64,000 nucleotides of DNA from Rhodospirillaceae bacterium (GCA_018667335.1 JABIVD010000060.1:62001-126000); one strand, 5' to 3'. Positions 24,720-32,806 are shown, numbered from the stretch's first letter. Notes: a model not told the origin generated them from the sequence alone. Program-made: numbers and translations.

Positions 24720-25587
24720 TCCCGCCAAAGTGTCGGTCTCCGTCATCGTCCCGACCAAGGACGAGGAACGGAACATCGCGATCTGCCTGGAAAGCCTCGC
24801 CTGGGCCGACCAGGTCTTCGTGTTCGATTCTCACTCCACCGACCGCACCGTGGAGATCGCCAGTTCCATGGGCGCGACCGTCGTCGAGCGCGTGTTCGAC
24901 AATTTCGCGACCCACAAGAACTGGGCGCTCGACAATCTCGACCTGCGCCACGACTGGGTGTTCTTCGTCGATGCGGACGAGCGCGGCACGCCGTTGCTGG
25001 CCGATGAGGTCCGCGCGACGATCGCCGATCCGGATGCGCGCCACGGTTACTATGTGGCCGGTGAGAACTGGCTCTGGGGAAAGCCCATGCGGGCGATCTA
25101 TCCGAATTACAATCTGCGCCTCATCCGGCGCGGCAAGGGCCGCTACGAGGAACGCATCGTCCACGAACACATGGTGATCGAGGGCCCACCGGGCTATCTC
25201 AAGAACCATCTCGTGCACATGGACGACAAGGGCATCGAGCGCTGGTTCGATCGTCACAATAACTATTCGAGCATGGAGGCGGTCGAGGCCTGGCGGCTGT
25301 TGAACGCGTCCGAGAAGGAAAGCTCGATCACGGCCCGGCTGACCCGGCGCGGTCCCGAACGCCGCCGCGCCCTCAAGCAGTTCGCCTACCGTTACCTTCC
25401 CGCCCGGCCGATCTGGCAATTCCTGTATCTGTATATCGTCAAGCGCGGGATCCTCGATGGGCGGCGCGGGCTGCGCTACTGCCTGCTGAAGATGTTCTAC
25501 GAGTATCAGGTCACCCTGAAGCTCAAGGAACTGAACGACCCGGACTCGCCCATGTCCGAGGACTACAAAGACCAGCTGAACCGATGA
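24703..25587 (+). CDS. Glycosyltransferase family 2, WaaE/KdtX-like
   Basis: A 294-residue GT-A enzyme. It shows VSVIVPTKDEERNIAICLES, the VFDSHSTDRTVEIA nucleotide-binding strand and FFVDADERG as acidic metal motif. The fold continues with the NYNLRLIRRGKGRYEE segment typical of lipopolysaccharide-core beta-glucosyltransferases such as WaaE. The start ATG 24703 follows GGAGG with good spacing and overlaps the upstream gene by 17 bases, so translation is coupled. Confidence 0.88.
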   Translation: MPPSSDPAKVSVSVIVPTKDEERNIAICLESLAWADQVFVFDSHSTDRTVEIASSMGATVVERVFDNFATHKNWALDNLDLRHDWVFFVDADERGTPLLADEVRATIADPDARHGYYVAGENWLWGKPMRAIYPNYNLRLIRRGKGRYEERIVHEHMVIEGPPGYLKNHLVHMDDKGIERWFDRHNNYSSMEAVEAWRLLNASEKESSITARLTRRGPERRRALKQFAYRYLPARPIWQFLYLYIVKRGILDGRRGLRYCLLKMFYEYQVTLKLKELNDPDSPMSEDYKDQLNR

Positions 25588-25609
25588 TGGCCCCGAAGAA
25601 GATCGCCTC

Positions 25610-26974
25610 GTGAAAATTCTTATCTACGGTCTGAATTTCGCCCCCGAGATGACCGGCATCGGCCGGTTCACGGGCGACATGGCGGCCTGGCTCGCCGCAC
25701 GCGGACATAGCGTGCGCGCGGTCTCCGCACCCCCCTATTACCCGGCCTGGAAGGTCTCGCCCGGCTATTCGAAATGGTGGTGGCGGCGGGAAGTCGTGAA
25801 CGGCGTGCGGGTGGTGCGCAGCCCGCTCTATGTCCCGAGCCGGGCGACCGGCCTGCGGCGGGTTCTGCATCTCGCGAGTTTCGCCCTGTCCAGTGCGGCG
25901 CCGGCGAAATGGTCGGGCATGTTCTGGCGCCCGGATGTGGTCTTCGTGGTGGAGCCGACGGCGTTTGTCGCGCCGGCGGGACTGGCCGCGGCGTGGTTCG
26001 GGGGCGCGCTGTCCTGGTTGCATATCCAGGATTTCGAATTCGATGCCGCGTTCGATCTGCATTTTCTGCCGAAGGCCATCGCCGGCCCGGTGCAGGCGGG
26101 TGAACGCTGGCTGTTGCGCCGGTTCGACACGGTCTCGACGATCTCGCCGCGCATGGCCGACCGGCTGGCGGGCAAGGGGGTCGCGGCGGAGCGGATCGTC
26201 GAATTTCCCAATTGGGTCGACACCCAGCGCATCCGGCCGGATGCGGACGGGGCGTCGTTCCGCGCCGAGATCGGTATCGCGCCGGACGCCATCGTCGCCC
26301 TGTACAGCGGCAACATCGGCGAGAAGCAGGGCATCGACCAGATCGCCAGTGCCGTGCAGGCGGTCGTGGCCGCGCGGCGTGACGGTGACCCGCCGGTGCG
26401 GTTCGTGATCGCGGGCGCAGGCGCGGGCCGCGATGTGATCGAGAATGCGATGCGCACCCACGGCCTGAACGATCAGCTCCTCAAGCTGATGCCGTTGCAG
26501 CCGGAAGCAAAGCTGCCGGCCCTGCTGGCGATGGCGGATATCCACCTGCTGCCCCAGAAGGCGGAGGCGGCGGACCTGGTCATGCCGTCGAAGCTCGGCG
26601 GCATGCTTTCAAGCGGGCGCCCGGTCGTGGCGTCCGCTGATCCAGGCACCCAGATCGCCCAGATGGTTGCCTCCTGCGGCACGGTGGTCGCCCCGGCCGA
26701 CGGGCCTGCGATGGGTGCCGCGGTGCTGGCGCTGGCCCGCGATCGCGACCTGCGCCTCCGGCTGGGGATCGCTGCCCGTGCGGCGGCGGAATCCGAATGG
26801 GAACGCCATGCCGTCCTCGAGCGTTTCGAGGCGGCACTCGAACTGCGCGTGGCCGCACACAAGGGCGTGCCCAAGGACACCGCGCACAAGGGTGCGCCCA
26901 AGGACACCGCGCACAAGGGTGCGCCCAAGGACACCGCGCACAAGGGTGCGCCCAGGGACAAGGAGGCATCATGA
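25610..26974 (+). CDS. WcaI-like glycosyltransferase with C-terminal tandem repeats
   Basis: A 454-residue GT-B enzyme starting at GTG (MKILIYGLNFAPEMTGIGRF), the opening of colanic-acid WcaI-like enzymes. YYPAWKVSPGYSKWWWRREV and LSWLHIQDFEFDAAF are also typical. The donor domain has LYSGNIGEKQGIDQIA and LPQKAEAADLVMPSKLGGML. The C-terminus is unusual: four units of the nine-residue repeat AHKGAPKDT (the last one altered), encoded by perfect or near-perfect 27-base repeats. The basic, Lys-rich tail is probably disordered and cytoplasmic. The stop overlaps the ATG of the next gene. Confidence 0.85.
   Translation: MKILIYGLNFAPEMTGIGRFTGDMAAWLAARGHSVRAVSAPPYYPAWKVSPGYSKWWWRREVVNGVRVVRSPLYVPSRATGLRRVLHLASFALSSAAPAKWSGMFWRPDVVFVVEPTAFVAPAGLAAAWFGGALSWLHIQDFEFDAAFDLHFLPKAIAGPVQAGERWLLRRFDTVSTISPRMADRLAGKGVAAERIVEFPNWVDTQRIRPDADGASFRAEIGIAPDAIVALYSGNIGEKQGIDQIASAVQAVVAARRDGDPPVRFVIAGAGAGRDVIENAMRTHGLNDQLLKLMPLQPEAKLPALLAMADIHLLPQKAEAADLVMPSKLGGMLSSGRPVVASADPGTQIAQMVASCGTVVAPADGPAMGAAVLALARDRDLRLRLGIAARAAAESEWERHAVLERFEAALELRVAAHKGVPKDTAHKGAPKDTAHKGAPKDTAHKGAPRDKEAS
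26855..26962 (+). repeat. Four 27-bp tandem repeats (coding minisatellite)
   Basis: Units at 26855-26881, 26882-26908, 26909-26935 and 26936-26962. Units 2 and 3 are identical; unit 1 differs at two positions and unit 4 near its end. Each encodes nine residues, AHKG(A/V)PKDT. The length is in phase, so gain or loss of units would only lengthen or shorten the protein tail. Confidence 0.92.
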
Positions 26975-27717
26975 ACATGCTGTCTCGCCGTGTCCGCCAG
27001 TTCGTGAAGCTTTTGCGCCTCTTGCCCAATCCGCTGTTCCGTCATGGGCTGCGATCGGGAGTCGGGGCCGCGATCGAGCATCGCGATGTGATCGCGCCCA
27101 TGCGGCTCGCCACGATCGTCGATGTGGGGGCCAATGTCGGCCAGTTCTCGCTGCTGGCCCGCGCGCTTCATCCGGCCGCGCGTATTTTTGCGTTCGAGCC
27201 GTTGCCCGATGCGGCGGCGCGTTACCGGCAGGTCTTTGCGGGGGACCGGAATGTGACGTTGTTTCAGACCGCGATTTCGCCCGACGCCGGCACGGCGACC
27301 ATGCATGTCAGCGCGTCGGCCGACAGTTCCTCGCTGCTGCCGATTTCCGCCCGCCAGTCGGAATTGTTTCCCGGCACCGAAGAAGTGGGCGTGACCGAAG
27401 TCGAGGCGGGTCCGCTGTCGGGTTTTGTGTCGCGCGCCGACCTGACAGCGCCGGCGCTCCTGAAGATCGACGTGCAGGGCTTCGAGCTCGAGGTGCTGCG
27501 CGGCGCGGATGATGTGCTGGCCGCGTTCGAACATGTCTATGTGGAGGCGTCGTTCGAGGCGTTGTATGAGGGCCAGGCCCTGGCCGATGACGTTATTGCG
27601 TTGATGGTCGACGCCGGGTTTACCGAGGTCGGCCGCTACAATGTGAGCGTCGGGCCGGACGGCGCGCCGATCCAGGCGGATTTCCTGTTTCACCGGAACC
27701 CATCGCCGGGCCCGTAA
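26971..27717 (+). CDS. FkbM family methyltransferase
   Basis: A 248-residue SAM-dependent O-methyltransferase. It shows the SAM loop IVDVGANVGQFSLLA, then IFAFEPLPDA and LLKIDVQGFELEVLRGA, the FkbM signature. FkbM-type enzymes in polysaccharide loci methylate hydroxyls of sugars such as rhamnose or fucose. The start ATG 26971 follows AGGAGG with five-base spacing and overlaps the previous stop (ATGA). Confidence 0.9.
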   Translation: MNMLSRRVRQFVKLLRLLPNPLFRHGLRSGVGAAIEHRDVIAPMRLATIVDVGANVGQFSLLARALHPAARIFAFEPLPDAAARYRQVFAGDRNVTLFQTAISPDAGTATMHVSASADSSSLLPISARQSELFPGTEEVGVTEVEAGPLSGFVSRADLTAPALLKIDVQGFELEVLRGADDVLAAFEHVYVEASFEALYEGQALADDVIALMVDAGFTEVGRYNVSVGPDGAPIQADFLFHRNPSPGP

Positions 27718-27775
27718 CCGATGCGTATTCTCGGGCGGATGACGGCACATACCCGCACCTGCTAAGAGGGATGCG

Positions 27776-29236
27776 ATGAACAACAAGCCGCGATTGATTG
27801 ATTGGTTGGCCCGTCTCGGGTCGGCGCATGTGGTTTGCGTCGGGGACGTGATGCTCGATCGCTTCGTCTATGGCGAGGTCGAGCGGATTTCACCCGAGGC
27901 GCCGATCCCGGTCCTGCGGATTGACCGCGAGGCCGTGACGGTTGGCGGCGCGGGAAACGTGGCGCGGAACCTGTCGGCCCTGGGCACTGAAACCCGGTTG
28001 TTCGGGGTTGTCGGGGATGACCCGTCGGGCCGCGAGGCGGCCGAGGTCCTGTCCTGCGAGCGCGCGGTAGGCTTGTCGCTGATCGCGGACAGCGATCGCC
28101 CGACGACCGTGAAGACGCGGTTTATCGCCGGCGGCCAGCAATTGTTGCGCACCGACGAGGAGCAGCTCACGTCACTGTCGGACGAATTGCTGGCGCAGCT
28201 GGCGACCGATGTGACCGCGTCCGTCGCCGATGAAAACTGCGGTGCGCTCATCCTGTCGGACTATGGCAAGGGCGTGCTGACCGACGCGATGATCGCCGCG
28301 GCGATGGATGCCGCGCGCGCTGCGGGCGTCCCGGTTGTGGTCGATCCCAAGGGGATCGATTTCACCCGCTATCGTGGCGCCGGCGTGATCACGCCGAACC
28401 GGCGCGAACTGGGCGCGGCGTCACGGATGCCGGTTGATAGTGATGCGGAGGTCGCGGCGGCGGCGCGGCATCTGATCGAGACCTGCGGGCTGGATGCGGT
28501 GATTGCGACGCGTGGTGCCAACGGCATGACCGTGGTGAGCGGCACGGACGAAGTGCATCTGCCGGCACTGGCCCGCGAGGTCTTCGATGTCTCGGGTGCC
28601 GGGGACACGGTCGTGGCGACGGTTGCGGCCGGGCTCGCCGCGGGCATGGGTGTCGTCGACGCTGCACAGCTCGCCAATGTGGCCGCGGGGCTGGTGGTCG
28701 CAAAAGTCGGCACCGCCGTCGTGCGGATCGATGAACTGGCCGATGGGCTGGGCGGCGCGCCCGGCTTGGCAGCGAAAATCCTGGACACGGCCGGGCTGCA
28801 GGAACGCATTGCCCAATGGCGCGCGCGGGGCCTTTCTGTGGGTTTCACCAACGGCTGCTTCGACATCGTGCATCCGGGACACATATCGCTGATCGAACAG
28901 GCGAGTGCGGCCTGCGACCGGTTGATTGTGGCCTTGAATGACGATGCGTCGGTCAAACGCCTCAAGGGCGAGGGCCGGCCGGTCCAACCCGAAGGCGCGC
29001 GCGCCCGGGTCATCGCGTCTCTCGCGGGTGTCGATGGGGTGGTCCTGTTCGCCGACGACACGCCGCTGGCGATGATCGAGGCGGTCCGGCCCGATGTCTT
29101 GGTCAAGGGGGCGGACTACAGTGTGGACGAAGTGGTCGGCGGCGAACTGGTGGCGTCGTATGGCGGCCGGGTCGTGTTGGCCGATCTCGTCGATGGGTTT
29201 TCCACGACCGACACAATCTCGCGCATCGCCGGCTGA
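27776..29236 (+). CDS. hldE: Bifunctional heptose-7-phosphate kinase / heptose-1-phosphate adenylyltransferase
   Basis: A 486-residue two-domain enzyme for ADP-heptose synthesis. The N-terminal ribokinase-like domain (about 1-330) phosphorylates D-glycero-D-manno-heptose-7-phosphate. It has VTVGGAGNVARNL, LSDYGKGVLTD and the catalytic DVSGAGDTVVA. The C-terminal nucleotidyltransferase domain (about 350-486) has GFTNGCFDIVHPGHISL, with the HxGH-type site, and VLVKGADYSVDEVVGG. It works in the cytoplasm and supplies heptose for the LPS core or another glycan. The length matches fused HldE proteins. GmhA, GmhB and HldD are not in the window. Confidence 0.95.
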   Translation: MNNKPRLIDWLARLGSAHVVCVGDVMLDRFVYGEVERISPEAPIPVLRIDREAVTVGGAGNVARNLSALGTETRLFGVVGDDPSGREAAEVLSCERAVGLSLIADSDRPTTVKTRFIAGGQQLLRTDEEQLTSLSDELLAQLATDVTASVADENCGALILSDYGKGVLTDAMIAAAMDAARAAGVPVVVDPKGIDFTRYRGAGVITPNRRELGAASRMPVDSDAEVAAAARHLIETCGLDAVIATRGANGMTVVSGTDEVHLPALAREVFDVSGAGDTVVATVAAGLAAGMGVVDAAQLANVAAGLVVAKVGTAVVRIDELADGLGGAPGLAAKILDTAGLQERIAQWRARGLSVGFTNGCFDIVHPGHISLIEQASAACDRLIVALNDDASVKRLKGEGRPVQPEGARARVIASLAGVDGVVLFADDTPLAMIEAVRPDVLVKGADYSVDEVVGGELVASYGGRVVLADLVDGFSTTDTISRIAG

Positions 29237-29255
29237 ACGCCGACCAGGACTCGCA

Positions 29256-29717
29256 TTAGACCCGGGGGTCGACCAGGCGCTGGTGGCGTTTCGCGGCGGC
29301 GCGCGCAAACCGCACCGTCAACGTCTTCCTGCGGCTCGCATGCAGGCCCGTGTCGGGGGCCTCGCGGATCGCTTCCGCGCCCCAGGAATCGGCGATAATC
29401 AGGCCCGTTCTCTCAGGCACGAGCTCGTTCTGGAATCCCGGCGGCACCGCGAAATAGAGTTGGTCGCAGAAATCCTCATATTCGGGCCATTTGGTGTCGC
29501 CGCGCAGGTCGGCCACGCTGACCTTCACCTCGACGATCACGAAATGCCCGTTGTCTGCGAGTCCGATCACATCGGCGCGGCGGTTGTTGGCCAGTGTGAA
29601 CTCGGTGAGGACGGCGTATCCGAGACTTACCAAATAACGCCCGACACCGCGTGTCGTCTCGATCGTGAGCGCGGCGGCGGCGATATCTTCGCTAGGGGTA
29701 TCAGGTGGCTCGGACAT
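29256..29717 (-). CDS. mmcB: MmcB family DNA repair protein
   Basis: A 153-residue protein with a PD-(D/E)XK-like nuclease core: RRADVIGLADNGHFVIVEVKVSVADLRGDTKWPEY. The Asp in RADVIG, Glu-x-Lys in VEVKVS and the following acidic residue fit an endonuclease fold. MmcB is named for mitomycin sensitivity in Caulobacter, where it belongs to the SOS-independent damage response. The gene is convergent with hldE. It is a widely conserved alphaproteobacterial protein, which supports the taxonomic assignment. Confidence 0.85.
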   Translation of the reverse strand: MSEPPDTPSEDIAAAALTIETTRGVGRYLVSLGYAVLTEFTLANNRRADVIGLADNGHFVIVEVKVSVADLRGDTKWPEYEDFCDQLYFAVPPGFQNELVPERTGLIIADSWGAEAIREAPDTGLHASRRKTLTVRFARAAAKRHQRLVDPRV

Positions 29718-29763
29718 GTCGATAAGACGTTGTTAACACTGAAAAACTAATTTCGCATCTTGT

Positions 29764-29791
29764 TGCGCAGGCGGATCGACCCGATATATGA
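29764..29791 (+). promoter_or_regulatory. Candidate promoter for the Tat-exported small protein
   Basis: TTGCGC at 29764 and TATATG at 29786 are 16 bases apart, in the gap between the divergent mmcB and the small secreted-protein gene. This fits a weak sigma-70-type promoter about 70 bases upstream of the start. The assignment is by eye. Confidence 0.35.
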
Positions 29792-29860
29792 TGCGACATC
29801 GGTCGGGGGAGGACCGGGACTATTTGTGTGGGCGGTCCGAGCCGGCACCGGAGCTTGAAT

Positions 29861-30070
29861 TTGGCAGACCAACAGACCACCGAAAACAACACTTCCCGCG
29901 CCATGAGCCGCCGCAAGGCGCTCACGCGCCTCGGCCTCGCCGCTGGCGTCATCTATGCCGCGCCGACCATCGTCCAGCTTGATCGCAGCGCGAACGCAAA
30001 GACTCTGCCCTCGCCATGTCCGCCGCCGAGCGGCGGCAAGAAGGGTGGCAAGACCAAGGGCTGCAATTGA
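29861..30070 (+). CDS. Small Tat-signal protein with two cysteines
   Basis: A 69-residue protein starting at TTG 29861 seven bases after GGAG. Residues 15-23 give the Tat pattern MSRRKALTR with paired Arg17-Arg18. A hydrophobic segment (21-40) leads to an Ala-x-Ala type site (SANA, 43-46). The mature part would be only about 23 residues, basic and Pro/Gly-rich, with Cys53 in LPSPCPPPSGG and Cys68 near the C-terminus. It may be a secreted disulfide-bonded peptide or a leftover cap protein. ATG 29903 is an alternative start that keeps the twin arginines. The TPR-methyltransferase gene follows 24 bases later. Function unknown. Confidence 0.65.
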   Translation: MADQQTTENNTSRAMSRRKALTRLGLAAGVIYAAPTIVQLDRSANAKTLPSPCPPPSGGKKGGKTKGCN

Positions 30071-30094
30071 GCGGCACTCTCGCCTGACCGTTGA

Positions 30095-31174
30095 ATGACA
30101 CCGGACGAATTCTTTAAAGCCCAGCGTTTGCACCGGGACGGTGACTTCGCTGCCGCGGTGTCCTTGCTTCAAGACATTCTCGAACATACGCCCAATCATG
30201 TTGCGGCGTGGCGGCTCTATGCCGGTGCTCTGCGCGAAGTCGGCCGGCCCGACGATGCGGTTGACGCCGACACGAAGGGGAATGCCGTCGAAGCGGATCA
30301 CACGGCTGATGTGGGTGCGTCCCTGTTGTTTCATGGCGATCTGAAGCGGGGTCGGGCATTTTTCGAACGCGCGATCGTGCTCGACCCCGATTGCATTACC
30401 GCGCACTGGCTTCTCGGTGATATCGAGGGCCGTGAGGGCAGGGATGCGCTTGCACTCGCCCACTACCGGCGTTGTCTCGAGATCGATCCTACACGGACCG
30501 GGCCGGCCTATATGATTGCCGCGCTGGGCGAGGGGCCCGTGCCCGAGCATGCGCCGAGTACCTATGTGATCGATTTCTTCGACTGGTACGCCGAAGATTT
30601 CGATGAGCATCTGACCGAAAACCTCCGTTACACCGGTCCGCTACAGGTGGCGGGGACCTTGCGTGTGACGCGTCCCGACGGGGTCGGCCCGACGATCGAT
30701 CTGGGCTGCGGTACCGGGATGGCCGGGATGGCCGTGCAGGGCCAGGTCGGTCCAATCATCGGGGTCGACCTCTCGACCGAGATGTTGAGCAAGGCCGAGG
30801 CCCGTGGCATCTATGCGCAGCTGATCGAGGATGATCTTCTCTCGGCCATGCAGGCGCAGCCCGGTGCGAGCGCCGATGCGATCCTCGCGGCGGATGTTTT
30901 TGTTTATATCGGTGAACTGGCGCCGCTGTTTGGCGAATGCCGGCGTGTGCTTGCGCCGGGCGGGATCTTCATCGCGACGTTCGAGGATGCGCTGGCGACG
31001 ACCGAGACCTGGAAGCTCGAACATTCCGGGCGCTATACCCACGCGTTGGCGTATCTCGAGAAGATCGCGGCCGATGCCGGGTTTTCGAGCACCGAATCCA
31101 GCCCGATCGTGTTGCGCCAGGAGTATGACCAGCCGGTCCAAAGCCTGCTCGTCAGCTTCGAGCGCGCCGCCTAG
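30095..31174 (+). CDS. TPR-repeat and SAM-dependent methyltransferase protein
   Basis: A 359-residue protein with three or four tetratricopeptide repeats (residues 1-140: AQRLHRDGDFAAAVSLLQ, RAFFERAIVLDPDCITAHWL, ALAHYRRCLEIDPTRTGPAY). A class I methyltransferase domain follows, with TIDLGCGTGMAGMAVQ as the SAM-binding loop, IGVDLSTEMLSKA and RRVLAPGGIFIATFED. Related bacterial proteins are described as nodulation- or contractile-protein-like TPR methyltransferases; substrates are unknown. Its position after the small Tat protein raises the possibility that it modifies that protein, although a cytoplasmic enzyme would have to act before export. Confidence 0.85.
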   Translation: MTPDEFFKAQRLHRDGDFAAAVSLLQDILEHTPNHVAAWRLYAGALREVGRPDDAVDADTKGNAVEADHTADVGASLLFHGDLKRGRAFFERAIVLDPDCITAHWLLGDIEGREGRDALALAHYRRCLEIDPTRTGPAYMIAALGEGPVPEHAPSTYVIDFFDWYAEDFDEHLTENLRYTGPLQVAGTLRVTRPDGVGPTIDLGCGTGMAGMAVQGQVGPIIGVDLSTEMLSKAEARGIYAQLIEDDLLSAMQAQPGASADAILAADVFVYIGELAPLFGECRRVLAPGGIFIATFEDALATTETWKLEHSGRYTHALAYLEKIAADAGFSSTESSPIVLRQEYDQPVQSLLVSFERAA

Positions 31175-31204
31175 TACTAGATATCAAGGTGCCAAATAGC
31201 AAAA

Positions 31205-31224
31205 CGCCCGGCCGGAGCCGGGCG
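31205..31224 (-). terminator. Intrinsic terminator with perfect 8-bp stem
   Basis: CGCCCGGC and GCCGGGCG pair perfectly around a CGGA loop. On the minus strand the stem is followed directly by TTTT, so it fits the DJ-1-like gene whose stop is at 31261. It may also stop transcription from the plus-strand methyltransferase gene. Confidence 0.85.
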
Positions 31225-31260
31225 TCTGCCAAAATTTCTACTTACTGCGCCGTAGGTCGG

Positions 31261-31818
31261 TTACGCGGCCTGGGGCACCGAACTTTCGGTAAGCGCTTCC
31301 AGGAACGTGCCGATCAGCCCGGCGCCGGTGGCGGCCGACGTGGCAGTGATCAGCGAGCCTTCGATCACGACATCCTCGTCGGGCACCCAATGGGCCCCCG
31401 CGCGGCTCAGCTCTTCGCCGAGTTCGGCGCCGCCCGCGAGGCGACGGCCCGCCGCGAGATCGGAGGACACCAGCAGGCTGATGGCCTCGCCGATGACCAG
31501 GACCGGCTGTTCGGCATCGAGGAATGCCGCGATCAGGCGCTTGGTGTGAGGGTTCTCAGCCAACGTATGGGCGCTGTTGCGGCCGTCGGGCAGGATCAGG
31601 CCGCAATAATCGGCAGCCAGGGAATCGCCGATGGACTCATCGGCCATGAAATGATGGCCCCAGGCGTCGGCATGCCAGCCCTGGACGAGCCCGCCGTCGG
31701 GCGAGATCACTTTCATCGCGTGCCCTTTGGCGATCAGTGTCTTTTGCGTGTCGGTGAAGGTGACTTCAGCGAAGCCGGCGGCGGCGAGAATTGCGATCGG
31801 TAGTTTTTCGTCTGTCAT
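31261..31818 (-). CDS. DJ-1/PfpI family protein lacking the nucleophile cysteine
   Basis: A 185-residue protein with the flavodoxin-like DJ-1/PfpI fold. It shows the N-terminal IAILAAAGFAEVTFTDTQKTL, VISPDGGLVQGW, YCGLILPDGRNSAHTL and the nucleophile-elbow strand VLVIGEAISLLV. In active members the elbow reads IC(H/G)GP; here Gly110-Glu111 replace the Cys-His, so protease, deglycase or hydrolase activity through Cys is not expected. The C-terminal half keeps GSLITATSAATGAGLIG, as in PfpI proteins. It may be a stress or binding protein. It is an isolated transcription unit ended by the hairpin at 31205. Confidence 0.82.
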   Translation of the reverse strand: MTDEKLPIAILAAAGFAEVTFTDTQKTLIAKGHAMKVISPDGGLVQGWHADAWGHHFMADESIGDSLAADYCGLILPDGRNSAHTLAENPHTKRLIAAFLDAEQPVLVIGEAISLLVSSDLAAGRRLAGGAELGEELSRAGAHWVPDEDVVIEGSLITATSAATGAGLIGTFLEALTESSVPQAA

Positions 31819-32042
31819 TTACACACTCCATATATGCGTGGCGTGCGCTGGGTCGGGGTGCCCGCCAGCGACGCGGTGTAACAATGACCATCAGCTTGCG
31901 GCGAGGAAGGGCGCGCGCAATCCTGTGGGATATGCTCGTTCCGAATCGGCCTGGCGCTTTTCGCACCTGCCGGAACCGGTTTTTCGAAGATGGCGGGAAT
32001 GTAGGAATCGGACCCGCGAGAGTCAATCGATCGGGCGAATAA
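31819..32042. other. Intergenic region upstream of the DJ-1-like gene
   Basis: About 220 bases without a convincing gene. It should hold the minus-strand promoter of the DJ-1-like gene. No repeat or motif could be assigned. Confidence 0.4.
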
Positions 32043-32061
32043 TGTGCGGTTTCGCCGCACA
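32043..32061 (-). terminator. Hairpin terminator after bactofilin
   Basis: TGTGCGG and CCGCACA pair over seven bases with a five-base loop, 18 bases after the bactofilin stop on the minus strand. It is followed by TTATTC, a short U-rich tract. Confidence 0.6.
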
Positions 32062-32078
32062 ATTTCTGTGACGGCCCT

Positions 32079-32648
32079 TTAGTTGGCGCTCGGCTGGCTG
32101 TCGCGGCGCGGCGCGGAGATCGGTGATGTGGCCGGGCGCGGGTTGTTGTCCTCGCGGGTGACCGAGCCGGAGATTTCACCCCCGGAATCGACTTCGATGC
32201 GGCCATATCTGATGGTGCCGGTCACATGTCCGCCGCTGCGAATCTGCAATACGCCGGTGACCGTCAGTTCGCCTTCGAAACGGCCGTTGATTTCCGCCTC
32301 GGCGACATTCGCGGTACCCGTGAACGTGCCGCCCTCGGAGACTTCCAGTATCTCTCCGACCAGCGTGGCATCGATTGTCCCCTCGACGACCAGCGTATCG
32401 CAGTCGGAAATCTCACCCTTCAGGTTGATGCCGGGGCCGACGGTCATGCGTGCGCCGACGCTGCGGGGCGTCGGGCGGGGCTCGCTGCTGCGTCCCGGCG
32501 CACTTCCGGGCGCAGGGACCGGCGGAATCTCGTCGAGGCTGCGTGCGGGCTTGTCGCTGGTGCTGACGGCTTCGTTCATGGTCGTGGTCTCATGCGGCCG
32601 GGGCCGCGGGGTCGAAGGGGTGTCTTCTGGTTGTGATTTCCGGAACAC
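32079..32648 (-). CDS. Bactofilin (polymer-forming cytoskeletal protein)
   Basis: A 189-residue bactofilin. A Pro/Ser-rich N-terminal tail (1-65) precedes a right-handed beta-helix of repeating Gly turns: GPGINLKGEISDCDTLVVEG, GTFTGTANVAEAEINGRFEG, SGGHVTGTIRYGRIEVDSGGE. Bactofilins polymerise at the inner membrane without nucleotides and organise local cell-wall or stalk synthesis. A GTG at 32648 gives MFRKSQPED, like the usual bactofilin start; the ATG at residue 24 is an alternative. No M23 peptidase partner is adjacent. Confidence 0.9.
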   Translation of the reverse strand: MFRKSQPEDTPSTPRPRPHETTTMNEAVSTSDKPARSLDEIPPVPAPGSAPGRSSEPRPTPRSVGARMTVGPGINLKGEISDCDTLVVEGTIDATLVGEILEVSEGGTFTGTANVAEAEINGRFEGELTVTGVLQIRSGGHVTGTIRYGRIEVDSGGEISGSVTREDNNPRPATSPISAPRRDSQPSAN

Positions 32649-32781
32649 TTTAACGCATCTTGCTCGTGTGGCGGCAGAACAATTCTCGGATTGCGAGGAT
32701 TGACATCCGATCGACCAGGAATATGCCCGGTAATATTCGCAACCTCATGGTCGTGAAGTGGCAACAACAAGGCAACGCGAA

Positions 32782-32806
32782 ACGAGCCGCTCTTGGAGCG
32801 GCTCGT
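32782..32806 (-). terminator. Strong inverted repeat after the small secreted protein gene
   Basis: ACGAGCCGCTC and GAGCGGCTCGT form a perfect 11-bp stem with a three-base TTG loop. On the minus strand it lies 75 bases after the stop at 32881 and is followed by TTTCGCG, so it is probably a terminator, though the U-tract is short. It also separates this gene from bactofilin. Confidence 0.65.

Noticed and set aside
26855-26962. 27-bp repeats as a possible CRISPR array
   Set aside because: The units are directly adjacent with no spacers, lie inside a coding frame, and encode a regular peptide.
29828-29860. GTG at 29828 as the start of the small Tat protein
   Set aside because: It adds a Gly/Pro-rich stretch without a ribosome site; the TTG at 29861 has GGAG at good spacing.
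32699-32730. TTGACA near 32699 as a plus-strand promoter
   Set aside because: The -10 partner is poor and there is no plus-strand gene downstream.
32782-32806. Inverted repeat as an IS end or attachment site
   Set aside because: No transposase or second copy is nearby; position after a stop codon fits a terminator.
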